From Dermanyssus gallinae (Eukaryota; Arthropoda; Arachnida; Mesostigmata; Dermanyssidae), in assembly GCA_003439945.1 (NCBI GenBank), contig QVRM01002457.1, forward strand, positions 636,501 to 700,500: a stretch of DNA of 64,000 bases, read 5' to 3'. This document shows positions 32,307 through 43,866 of this stretch, piece by piece. A program made the translations under genes and the position numbers. Position 1 is the stretch's first letter. The number at the start of each line of letters is the position of its first letter. A model generated the notes under the pieces. It did no database searches, had not been told where the DNA came from, and saw nothing but the letters and a program-made list of their open reading frames with translations.

Positions 32307-34154
32307 AAGCCTGTTTCCGTGCGCCCATAAAGACGCCGCTGACTACACTTCTTGTACATTTAGGGTGTCGTGTCCATCAACTGCAGTAATAAAAACCATC
32401 AGCACTACACAACCATCATTACCACTACCACCAGTTTACCAATAAATAGCAGGATCACCGAAATGCATTCTTGCGTCATCTAAACGCAACGCCAGTCAGT
32501 TAAGGCAGTCGTCGCGTCTTGCTACTGAAAGGTACTGAAGTATTACACCACGATGGGCAGCTGGCGTACGTCAACTGACGGAGAAGAAGAATAACCGCCA
32601 ACTATCATTGCCGCCTTTGTACAGCCTCACGCCAAGCGGGAACGCACGATAGCGATAAATCGTGAGCGTAATAGAAGTAGTAGTAGTAGTCACGCGGGCA
32701 CATATTATCGTGCACTGCGCGATACTTGTAGAGGACGTGGGGGCAAAGGTATGGATGGGGTCTTTGTGACTATCTTCGCTATTGAGCCTACTACCTTCCC
32801 TGGCGTACCAGCTTCTGGCACGGCCCATCCCCACTGCAAGTAAACGAATGATTCGATAAATGAAATTAACGGATACCCCTACTCGTTTCCTCGTACTTCG
32901 GCGCATTTTCCAACCTATAAGGGCCAAAAGGGCGAATGATGTCCTGTCACTTCCCCCACGGGAAAGTCCAAGAAAAACGAGGGCAAGTTGTTATCAGTGT
33001 CGGTGTCAGTCCATCACCCCCACGGCGGTTACTGCTATTACTACTACTCACTTACTTCACTTCTACTTAAGTCATTATTTCCCGTGTAATCCATGGTTAT
33101 ACGTGGAAAATGGGTAGACAGCGAACTCGAGAGAGAGAGAGAGAAATACTTGGAGAATTAAGCAGCACCAAATTAAAGCTCGAGAACGGGCAAGAGGGAA
33201 ATCGAACGAAGACAAGACGGCGAAGAACAGAGAGCGGAATAGAGGCAGGTAGGAAAAGAGAGATCGATCAGCTATGGCCCCTAAGCACGATTTGCTCAAC
33301 ACACGACCGCCACTTGAGCTCAAGTACCGTAATTCTCCATAATTGCCACTACCCCCGAACCCCTCCTCCCTGTACTGCTGCTCCTCGACAGCGTTCGGCC
33401 ACTCTTCATCTTTCAGGAATATTCCAACAACAACGGCAGCACTAGATGATGGTAGTGATGTCTAAGTTGCGCGTATGTGCAGGTACGTGCGCATATATCA
33501 AACTACTGCTACTGCGGTCCCCACGTTGCTGCTGCTGCTGGAGGATGGCGTGCCGACGAGCCATTAGACTTTTTCGTCGTTTTTTCAGCTGTTGTTGTTT
33601 GCACTTGCCGCAAAGCACCACTGCCGTTGCCGTCCTGTCGAAATGGACCAGCAATTGATGGGCCGCGGCTGTGGTAGGCAAATCTGCTGTCCTACCACCG
33701 CGACTGCCGCTAGCTACTCGATGGCTCCGCGCCATCAATAGTACTACTACTACTACTACTACTACTGGGTAAATAAATAAGTTACTGTAAGGAAGGAAAG
33801 ATGGAGGCGAAAGACGAACGTCGACCGACCGTCAAGCTAGCTGCCTCGATAGCTTGCTCGTCGGCCGAAGATGACGTCGTCGTCCTCGTCGTCATTTTGG
33901 GCTGAAGATGACTTCGCCTCCGGCGGTAGCGGAAACGTCCGAGGGGTGATGAGGCTCTATGGGGTAGGCGGGGAGGCGCGTCAGCCGGAACACAGGTAAC
34001 CAACCAACCAACTGCACTTAGAGGCTTCAGAGCGTAGCCACCGTACGGCTGCTGTCTGAATGGATGGATAGCGGGTTGCTGCCGGCCGGCCGGCCGGCTT
34101 GCGTGTCTGGCTATAAGCGTGCATTATTTAAGGCAATGGAACACATAAGTAGCG

Positions 34155-34246
34155 ACAGCGGAGTCTATTTTCCCTTCCCCTTGAAAGAGCACCACCGAAG
34201 ACAGCGGAGTCTACTTTCCCTTCCCCTTGAAGGACCACCACCGAAG
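34155..34246. repeat. 46-bp tandem duplication
   Basis: Copies 34,155-34,200 and 34,201-34,246 begin acagcggagtct and share tttcccttccccttga and accaccgaag, differing at a few positions. Confidence 0.93.
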
Positions 34247-34998
34247 AACATTTCGGGGAGAATCGACTCAGTTGAGAGAGAGAGAGAGAGAGGGGGGGGG
34301 AGTGACTACAATAACCAACTTCGTGTAGAGGCTGTTCGTCTTCTTCTTAAGATAAGGGTGGCGGCGCTAATAATAATAATAATAATTGTTATTATTATTG
34401 AGACGACAACGATCTAGCGTCAAAAAACGCTGACAGTAAAGCGAAAAGCTCAAAATAGCCGCGGTGACCAGCAGCAACGGTTGCCGTTGCTCTTCGTGAT
34501 AGCAGCAGCAGTAGCAGTGACAGTACAAAATGTAAAAAATTGCACTCGTAGGCAAGTAGTAGGGGAGTACGTGATTGTAGTGCTGAATGGCTCTGGATCA
34601 GCTTCTGAGCTGAGGGCTATTCCTACGTCTACGATGTTTATTAGTATTATTATTGTTATGACTATTATTACAACCATCACTGGGGCTGTTGCGACTGCAA
34701 CCACCGTTGCCAAACACATAATATAGCAAATGTAGCGTATAGGCGAGCCGTGATACTACAGGAAAACAGGTACACAGGGGGGTACATAAGGGGTGAGCGT
34801 ATGAGGGAGAGAGAAAGAGAAACGACTTCGCTATTCTATTGAAGTCGCATAGCAGGACACGCATGTTGCGCACGACTATCAGTCCTTCGAGACAGGTACG
34901 CCAGAAGGGATGGACGCACGCACTCGGCCGCATAAAATGGAAACAGACGTAGAACGTACGAGCTCACCTGTGGCCGCACACCACAGACCCACATACGC

Positions 34999-35008
34999 AC
35001 ATTATATA

Positions 35009-35073
<65 letters not shown>
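34999..35073. repeat. Compound (TA)n(GA)n microsatellite
   Basis: TA units, with one tatacata interruption, run into about seven GA units. The same TA-to-GA junction occurs near 29,887. Confidence 0.93.
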
Positions 35074-35602
35074 GGAGAGTGCATCTAGAATGTGGTTGGC
35101 CTTCAACTTGACTAGCCGCAAAATCAATCCTACAATGCATAGCACGCAGGCCGCCGTGCGATAGAGACGACGGCCACAGACGCAATGACAACAGCAACTG
35201 CTGCCACCGCCGCCGCTCTAAACTATCAAAACCGCTACTACTATCACCACAACGACCAAGCTTTTTCCTCATACGTGCTCCACTCTTCTATTCTGTTCAG
35301 TGTACGTTAGGCGTTCACAAAAAAAACAAGCGCGCGCAGCTGCTGCCGTCACTGCGGCAGCGTGGCAGTGTGCCGCCAATCTCGAGTTGCCATCATAGCC
35401 TTACACCGTCGTGTAACCGCCGGTTCGACAGAGTCAGAGAGAAGAAAGGCTTGCTGAGCAAACGGACGGCCGGGTGAGCGAGCGGATCAGCGCACAGAGA
35501 AGGCTCAAGCATTGGGGCCGTTCCCTCAACGTTGTTCGTTTGTTCGTTCGTCCTTCCAGCGTCGGGAGCCCCTCGACAACGCTCATCCTTCAATTACACC
35601 CG

Positions 35603-35622
35603 CCCCCCCCCCCCCCCCCCCC
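35603..35622. repeat. C20 homopolymer
   Basis: Twenty consecutive C, the longest homopolymer noticed. The Pro-rich plus-strand frame starting near 35,474 is a product of this run and of cccat/ccatctag-type repeats to 35,890, not a recognised gene. Confidence 0.95.
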
Positions 35623-37709
35623 GCCCTCCGCTCCCTACCAAATCCAGTTCCAGCCACCCCATCTGCGCCCGTCCCACCCCTTATCCTACTCTAGCTGCCC
35701 CTATGCTGCGCGCTCGTACCCGCTAGGCCCACCTAGTCTCGTCCCACCAGGTACTCCGTCTAGTCCATCCGTCCCACTTGCCCCTCCTCCGCCTAGTCTC
35801 GCCCCAGCTACTCCATCTAGTTTATCCATCCCAGCAATTCCATCTAATTTATCCATCCCAGCAAATCCATCTATCCCGACCGCTCTCTCCACACACACGC
35901 AAATACACACACACATGTACGAACAACCATTCGACTGCTGGTCGGGCAACAACAAAAGTATCCGCAATCCACTCGCGGCATGTCATTCGTTTTCGACTGT
36001 TCCTGGTCCAAGACTCCTTTCCCGACCTTCGACGGCAACCCAGCGTCGACGAGAATACATCTCTAGACAGAAGAGATTCCAATCACCTGATGTGTTGACT
36101 CTCCCGCTCTACTAACTAACTGGCTGGCTCGCCGGTTTTTTTTTCAAATGTCCAGCAAAAACACGCAATTGGTGTACGCTGACGGCGCAGCTAATGCGCC
36201 GCGCCTGCGCAACGGCACAACTCGAACAACAACCTATACGCCTGCCCGCCCGCCCTCCTGTCTGCCCAAAAAGCCCATTACCCTATCTACGGCCGTCCGG
36301 CATATCTCCTCCCTACGTATGGACGTCGGTTCGTCCGACTAACACCAATGTCCACGGGTGTCCTACCGCCTCGCAGTGGCTTTTATTTGCTGCGGCTGTC
36401 CTGGAACAGACATTTCGTTACCAGCCGAAGCCTAAGACAGCACCAAGCGGCGGCATCCGACGGGGCAGGTCTACCTCCCTTCCTTCCTTCCTTGTTTCCT
36501 TCTCCTCGTCCTGTTTTCCAGGACCTACTACTACTACTCGTCAGCAGCTCAGTCGTGGCATACTGCTGAGGTACATTCACAACGTTACCACTACTACTAC
36601 GATGTTACCACTACTACTACTACTGGTGCCGCGGCTGCTCCCGGCGCTGTTGGTGATCCAGCTCTCTTGTGCATCTATCAACCTGTCTGGCTGTCTGTTC
36701 CAGGTAAGCAAACGAAGGCAGAAGTCGGTGCTGTTACGCTGCGCTGTGATTCTTTATACTTAGGGTGGCGCGGCACACGCAGCATATAACCATGTTCCTT
36801 GGCGCTAGTACCCCCCCCCTGCCGCAGCTAGTCTAGACGACAATCACTCATTTTCGAGCTTTGGATGGGGCGCGCCCCCGTCGTCGCCAGGCCAGCGTTG
36901 TTGGTCGACCTTTTTGTGCCTTCTTTTCCCTGAGGTGTGGGGTTGGCGGGTCGGGGGATCGCGGCCTAGACAACAACGATGGCGAAAGTAGGAGGACCAT
37001 ACATGTTTTTTGCCGGTTTGTTGTGCTTGTTCGTTCTATCGTACGAGGTCTTCGAGGGGGACGACCGCCTGCGATGTAAGGTGCCGCCACAAAATATACC
37101 ATGTAGTCCTGGTCGTCGAAGCCGTCTCGTTCGTTAGTGGTGGTGGTGGTGGTGGTGGTGGTGGTAGTAGTAGTAGTAGAAATGCAGGGGTTTTCAGTGT
37201 ATCCAGCTGTGAGTGAACGGCCGATGCAGAACCACAACAACGCCCCCACCCGTGGTTTTTGCTGCTGCTGCTTCCTCTCTGCTACTTTGTTGTACTTATT
37301 AGTATTTTTACAGTTATTACTCGCAGTGTATTGTCAGTTGATGGTGTAGCCCGTCTGTTGTGCTGTTAAGTGTTTTTCTTGTTGCTGTTGGTGTCGTCGA
37401 AACCACTTTGTTCGATGACGATGCGGTAGGACAACGAAGAGCGGCGCTAGTAGGCACGCCGGCCCTTGCCCATGAGTAGAACAACTTCGAAGATTACGAT
37501 AACTAACTCTGCACTACGAATAAAAGAACCATTGCTATCACACGGATAGCAATAATAATAACAATAAAAACGTATATACTACATAAAACGTCACATATGA
37601 CAGTAAAAACGTTCAGTCAACACAATTGTAATAACAATAACAACAACAATAATAATATTAATAATTACAATAATAATAACAATAGCGCAAGCAACGTCGG
37701 AAACAATGA

Positions 37710-37710
<1 letters not shown>

Positions 37711-37758
<48 letters not shown>

Positions 37759-37795
37759 AACAACAACAACAGCAGCAGCAGCAACAACAACAACA
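37711..37795. repeat. Compound (GAC)n(AAC)n(AGC)n(AAC)n triplet tract
   Basis: Sixteen GAC units at 37,711-37,758 are followed by CAA, CAG and CAA units. The Asp/Asn/Ser run predicted on the plus strand and the Val/Arg/Cys runs on the minus strand derive from it. Confidence 0.95.
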
Positions 37796-40700
37796 ATAGC
37801 AATAACTATGCGAGTACCGCCACCCACAGTAGGCTCGTGTCAAGTTTGGTTTGTAGCACATGGAGACGGCGCGAACACACAGTTACGTGGCGAGATGTGG
37901 CGGCGGCGGCGGCGGCCGGAGGCGGCGTGTGGACAGTGGCCATCGGCCACCGTCCTCCTACGCATCTACTGCTTGTTCTATTATTACTAGGACAAGTGGT
38001 GATATTACTACAGGTACACAAGTTTTCCTCCATTGTAACACCCTCCGTTGCTGTTATTGTGATCGATGTTGTTGTTGTTGCTTCTGCGATGTTGTTTCTG
38101 CTGTTATTGTTGTTGCTGCTGTTGTCGTCGTTGTTGTTGTTGTGGTTGTTGTTGTGGTTGTTGTTGTTGTCGTCGTCGTTGTCATTGTTGTGGTCTGGCC
38201 GATGGTTCGGTGGTGGTCGACCACACTATTGTCGGGTCTACTGTTGGCACAAGCGCGTGACCACGCCTGTTCTCCTCTTTGGGTATGTCCCCTCCTCCCT
38301 CTGTATCTCGCCGGCTTTCCCGCCCGTCTATTTATAAATATATCGGCGCGTTCGACGCTTCGAGCTTCCACCACCGGCACCCTTTGTTTCGTTTGCACAC
38401 ACACACACTCACGCAGACTCACAGACAGAAGCAGCAACAACAACAACATCGACGTCTACAGACGATTCTGACAGCAGAACGACAGCGCGGCGACGACAAC
38501 GGCCCAAATGCATCTACATTCAGTCGTACGGATTTGCATTTGCGCACAGGTTAAGCGCGCACAGGTGTACGGACATGAACAGAGCCATATATGGCAGCCG
38601 ATAGCAGCAATGACAACACCCATCACCGCTTACAGCAGGAGCAGCAGCAGCAGCAGCAACAACAACAACAACAACAACAACAATAACAACAACAACAACA
38701 AGGACAACAATAGCAGCGACAGCACAACTCTGCGGATATTGCGGCTCAACATGGTCCCCCAAAAAAAGATGGAGCTCACTACCTAGACCTACTTTTGCAA
38801 AATAGACATGCCGCTTCGAAGAAAGCCTTCTTGCAGAATTCCATATACACAAACGGCCGCCGGCATTGCAGCAAACGAGAATTTCGTACGTTATTGCACC
38901 TGTTGTTGTCGTCGTCGTCGTCGTCGTTGTTTTTGTATTTTCCTTTTATGCTGATGGTGTTACTACACTATACGTGGTTCACCGGTTGCAAAACAGAACA
39001 TGTATGCTCTACAGTTTAAGAAAGAAGATGAGCTCTTGCAATAGATGGTAATGATGATGCTGTAGTGGCAAGATTTTTCCGCCTAACTGATTGTAAGTGT
39101 TTGTTTATATTCGCAAAGTATACCACAGTTGTCATTGTTTCTATTTTCGTTGCCGTCTGCCCCCGTGTAGCTGTTGAACCTGCATGTTACTGCTGTATTG
39201 GTAGGTTGGTCCGTTTTGGTAGGATTTTTTTTTCGTTATTACGTGATTGATTTAATCTTGCTTAATGATTACTGTCGTGTTGCTGTAGTTGGCTTTGCTA
39301 GCCTTGCTGTTTCTACGCGAACGTAGGGCAGCACACAATGGCCATGATACACAATGGCCGGTAGCAGCAGCAGCAGCGGCAGCAGCGCCACAACGGAGCC
39401 CGCCGCAAACTCGATAACGCCGTCTCTATTTTGCGGAGAACAGCGCGAACAGATAGATGAGCAAGCATCGTGCTCGTTCGAGGTTGTGCGCTACAATTTG
39501 CGATCAATATATCATTATCATCATCATCATATGTCTTAGCTCAACACAATGTTCGGGTACAGCCAAAGTTCCGTAGTGGCATACTACCGCAAGCTCGAGA
39601 GCAAGACCGTCTCAGAGGCTGGCTGCGCAGTTCGATCATGCGAATTGAACATGTGCCTTTTTTTTTTTGCTTGTATCTTTGAAGTCGTAAAGAATGTACA
39701 AGAACGCACACAAACGCAGACCATCGAAAGCAGCAGTCCGCCGTCTCTTAGTCTCTTAGTCCTCTCTGACCACGGAGGCAATGTTATTAGTTGCTGATAT
39801 TGCCCGAAGCGAGTGAAACGAATTGAATTGGTGAAACGAAAAAGAGCATGATTCTAGAAACAAACACGCACACACCCTCACATACACGCCGAAAGAGAGA
39901 GCGAGAGAGAGAGGGGGCGGGGGGGAGAAACACGAATGTCGAATATAGGTTGAACACGACTACACGGGTCCAACAGCACGGATACAAGCATGTAGGTTCC
40001 CCGCTCCCGCACGTCCTTCTACTTGGTTGCAGTATCGTAGTTGCCGGACCACAACTTCAACAACAGCAACAACAGCAGCAACTGCAACAACAACAGCAGC
40101 AGTAGCAACAACAACAATAACGACCACGGCGACGCCTACGCTACGCAATCAGGAGGTGACGCCAGTGATGCGATGAAGCTCTCTATTCAAGTGTGCCGCT
40201 GTGTACCACAGGCCGTTTCCTGCCGCGTCGACCGCTATCACTACCTCCCACTTGCACGTTCTACGTTCCCGCCGCCGCCGCCACCACCTCCCGTATCTAC
40301 TCTACCTAAAGACCTGCCAACCAACCAGCGTGTGCTTGTCTTCTCTCGCTTCATACCTTTAGACCTCTACTACTAGGACGACTACTATCTACTACTCACC
40401 ACCTATCGATTTATTATTTCCCCCTTGGCACGTTTCTGCTGAGAGGCGGCTGCCATCTGCTACCTGCACACACACACATATATATATGCCTACGTACCTA
40501 CCAGCCACCCAACAGAACAACCGCTCCCCCTACTCCCCCGCAAGAAAGCGTTTCACTGGACGGTACGCGCCACTACACCAAAATAGAGCACCTCTTCTCG
40601 TACACACCTTACTCCCAACCCCCGTAGCAACGCATCTCTTTCTCGCTGTCTCTCTCTCTCTCTCTCTCTCGCTGGCTGCCTCCCTCCTGACCCCTCTTGT

Positions 40701-41552
40701 TGAATATTAAGTCCATACACGTTGCTGATGGTGATGATGGTATTAGCGATGAGTCAATGACAATGATGATAATGATGATGTCGTTGTTCCCCCGGAAAGG
40801 CGGCGAAGATGCAGGGACAAGGACAACGACCCGTTCGGAGCGCCTCGGTAAATAGTCCCGAGACTGGAAATTTCCAACGGCCACATAGGCGCGCGTGTAT
40901 GTGAACGCTGTATGAGAGACACTGACTGCGAGAACAAGACAGGAGGAAGAAAGATCAAGCGAGAGCGACAAAGGCGGAGGGGGTAAAGACAGGAAGGTTC
41001 GTCGCCAACTCGCCAAGAAACAACTCCTCTTAGCCCATGCCTCCCCCCGACACTACCGCCAACAACGTTGTCGTCGTTGCCATCGTCGTCGTAAGAAACG
41101 GTGGTACCAGTTCGTCTAAGGCAAGGGGCGCGCACCTCCACCATCAGGGGCATCTTCTGCATCATCAACAGCAACAGTTTCTTTTCTTTCAGCGCCATAA
41201 CTTGCCCCATCGCCACCATGAGCATCACCGTTCTCATCAGAAAATGGCTGTCGGCCAGACAAAACAACAGCGTGTCAGGTAAATCCCGGCTATCTCTTCT
41301 TGAATCGCGACATTTAAGACATTCATGCTCAATCTGAACACGTCGAGGCGTGGTGCAGGATTGACGTGCGAAGGAGACACAGGTGCATATAAGGTTCGAT
41401 CTCCACCGTTGAACATTTGTATTTATGGAGTCCGTCTTACAAAGCGAAAGCAAATCCGAGGACATTAAATATTGGCTGAGAGTCAGTTCAAACATTTTTA
41501 TCTGTTTAATCTGGACAAGTGCCTACGAAGTCTGTCGCTCCCCATATCCATA

Positions 41553-41558
<6 letters not shown>

Positions 41559-41590
<32 letters not shown>
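41559..41590. repeat. (TA)n microsatellite
   Basis: About 16 TA units. Confidence 0.93.
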
Positions 41591-41593
<3 letters not shown>

Positions 41594-41652
41594 TCAATGT
41601 CCCGTGCACACGTTCGTATATCACAAATGTATCTTTTGCTATGCATACATAC

Positions 41653-41676
41653 ATATTGATTATATATAATCAATAT
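41653..41676. repeat. 24-bp perfect palindrome
   Basis: atattgattata followed by its exact reverse complement tataatcaatat, with no spacer. It abuts the stop codon of the minus-strand open frame ending at 41,677. Confidence 0.95.
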
Positions 41677-41820
41677 TTATTTATAGGTAGTAGCACATTT
41701 CATGCCATGTTCCAGCGCCGCCAACGCCAATTCGCGGGCCTCTCGGTAAATATTGCCAAGTCGTTGCGGACTGGTCAAACGTCCAGTCTCATCCACAAGC
41801 TGATAGCGGTCCAGCACATA
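41677..41820 (-). CDS. Putative terminal exon or gene fragment, family unrecognised
   Basis: The minus strand reads YVLDRYQLVDETGRLTSPQR, then LGNIYREARELALAALEHGM and a short tail ending in TAA at 41,679-41,677, 47 codons in all. Composition is typical of a helical globular protein (Leu, Ala, Glu, Arg) with no repeat bias, and third positions are varied. Upstream the frame is closed by TGA at 41,829-41,827. The AG at 41,822-41,821 (gacataag) could be an acceptor, but its pyrimidine tract is poor. It lies on the same strand as the KH gene and would be nested in its intron or be a transposon relic. I recognise no family. The opposite strand is open too, so coding status is unproven. Confidence 0.35.
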   Translation of the reverse strand, partial: YVLDRYQLVDETGRLTSPQRLGNIYREARELALAALEHGMKCATTYK

Positions 41821-42982
41821 CTTATGTCACCTCGGAGATGTGATCTAGCAACTGACAGGTGGACATACTACGACTAGCGGAAAAGTACCATCGAGGGCAT
41901 ACATGAGGACCAGCCTAATTAGCATGATGAACTAAAACATTCTCCATCCGGCGGAACTGAAGCACCCTCAGTGGAGGACAGGTGGAAGGACAGAGCTTGA
42001 GATAACGAGCAAAACGTTATTATATCCGTGGCGGTGTACGAATACCGGGCGGCTAGGCTTCGTTCTTCTTATTTCCAACACAGTCAAATTAACGAACTGT
42101 TGTTAAACGCTCATCGAGCATTAATCTGTCGACAGCAGATATACGCATGTGACGTATGTAATATATGCATGTGATGTATTTGTATACGACGGGTATACGT
42201 GTCACGCACTTGTGCTGTACTTGCTGTTGTATATATATTGGCTAAGGAGATTACCACGTCGAGAGTGGGACAAGAAACCGACAACCAGGGTGACGATGGT
42301 GACGTTGATTACTACGACAACAGCAACAACAACGAAAACGATGACGACGACAACAGCAACAACAACAACAACAACAAAAACGACGACGACGACAACAACA
42401 ACAATCGAGGTCGTCGACGTCGTAGCTGACGCTTAAATTGTCGCCCGCGGTGCGATTCTCATTTCATTGTACAAATCCAGCTTGATGGCGCTGCGTATCG
42501 CGGGCTGCATACGTCGTTGTGACCCGTCCTCATGGGGTAGCTTGCTCCTCTATCATCCCTCTTCGTCGACGTAATATTAATGATAAGAATAGTAGTTCTA
42601 ATATGGGACTCTATCAGTGATTCGTGTATACGATCGAGCCAAATCGACTATCTCGTATACACCACGGCCCGGTACGGCCCGATACGCGCACACAGACACT
42701 CGTACATAATCGCTTGAATCGCACGGCTCTACCACACCACTACTGCTACTAAGTCGACTTTGACTACGAGCCTACTAAAACGGCGACGACGACGCCACCT
42801 AACAATAGAACTACGAACAATACAAATTACATTACTATAATGTAATGTATATATATAACATGTCCTAACGAAACCGCGAGGTCTTAATCTCTAACACTTG
42901 GTCCTATTCTAGCTTTTCGCCGTGCCCTTTCTCTTTCCGCATCTCGATCAAGTTTGCCTTTTGAGCGCATAAGACGCATAAA

Positions 42983-42986
<4 letters not shown>

Positions 42987-43022
<36 letters not shown>
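42987..43022. repeat. (TA)n microsatellite
   Basis: About 18 TA units. Confidence 0.95.
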
Positions 43023-43024
<2 letters not shown>

Positions 43025-43379
43025 TGCTAGTACGATTTGCCTCGCCCAGCTAGATTCTCAGATTCTCGTTGTATCTATTTTAGTGAGCCTTGTTGCCCGG
43101 TGATACGGATACTACGGTGACGGTCGAGGTCTCCGGCGTCGTCTCTCCGATCGCTTCGACAGGCTGGACAACGCCTGCCTCAGCGCTCCTCTCAAAATAA
43201 ACCTAATTAAGTCCGCAAAGCCGTTAAGCAACGTATATATACATATACATATATATATATATATATATCTCAGATCAGTGATGACAGACCTCATCGCCGG
43301 TTGCCTCTACTCCCCCCCTGGAAGGCCAAGGAAAGTCGCGTGTTTTTTGCATCGAAAGTTAATCTTTTCTATTTCTCCT

Positions 43380-43418
<39 letters not shown>

Positions 43419-43818
43419 GGACAAAGGAACCAACCCTCGGGGCAAGTCACCCTTCACAATTGCCGAGATGGGCGAGTAGTGCAGCGCAGCAGCACTTGGG
43501 ATGTAGCTGAATGAGCTAGCCACAGCCCAGCCACAGCAGCAGCGCCACGCGTAGCGCCCCGCAATCAAGAGCAGCATCTAACATATAGCCGCGGCGGCAG
43601 GTCGGCGTTACAGCCTTTCGGCAATCCGGCCCCCCGTCTCTCTGTTCCTTCCTCCTCCGGTAGACGGACGAAGCACGGCAATGCTTCGAAGGGGCAATTC
43701 TACGAGCAAGCGAGCGAGCGACGCAAACATGATTCAGGAATGCCCGTAGTAGTAGTAGCAGTAGTAGTAGTAGTAGTAATAGTCGTAGTAGTAATAGTAG
43801 TTGTTGTTGCTTTTGTGG

Positions 43819-43866
43819 CTCGAGCTGTGAATGCATGCACTCACTTGCATGCATTCACAGCTCGAG
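43819..43866. repeat. Perfect inverted repeat, 21-bp arms, 6-nt loop
   Basis: The left arm, 43,819-43,839 (ctcgagctgtgaatgcatgc plus a), is exactly complementary to 43,846-43,866; the loop is ctcact. The sequence is complex, so the symmetry is specific. Confidence 0.97.

Larger units (their letters stand above)
24625..33440 (-). other. Intronic block, no recognised gene apart from low-confidence segments
   Basis: Contains a TA-rich patch (about 24,652-24,690), CAA (about 25,448-25,465), a GTAC/GTGC tetranucleotide run (29,267-29,294), a TA-GA compound (about 29,887-29,922), a 36-40 bp tandem repeat (30,764-30,929), CAA (about 31,031-31,056) and GA tracts. C runs occur at about 28,346 and 31,617. 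The exon-like segment at 27,041-27,223 is listed separately. Confidence 0.55.
33441..41550 (-). other. Intronic block dominated by triplet repeats
   Basis: Holds ACT (about 33,740-33,765), fold-back AAT (about 34,366-34,400), a TA-GA compound (about 34,999-35,073), a run of 20 C (35,603-35,622), GGT (about 37,138-37,165), AAT/CAA (about 37,625-37,683), GAC (37,711-37,758), TTG/GTC (about 38,065-38,185), CAG/CAA (about 38,636-38,702), GTC (about 38,907-38,930), CAA/CAG (about 40,055-40,118) and TC (about 40,648-40,671). Long open frames here are their translations. Confidence 0.6.

Noticed and set aside
35474..36115. A 213-codon Pro/Ser-rich frame
   Set aside because: Arises from a C20 run and ccatctag-like short repeats; no signal or domain is seen.
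37597..38471. A 246-codon Asn/Asp-rich frame and overlapping Val-rich frames
   Set aside because: Produced by GAC, CAA and TTG tracts; frames are open in several registers at once.
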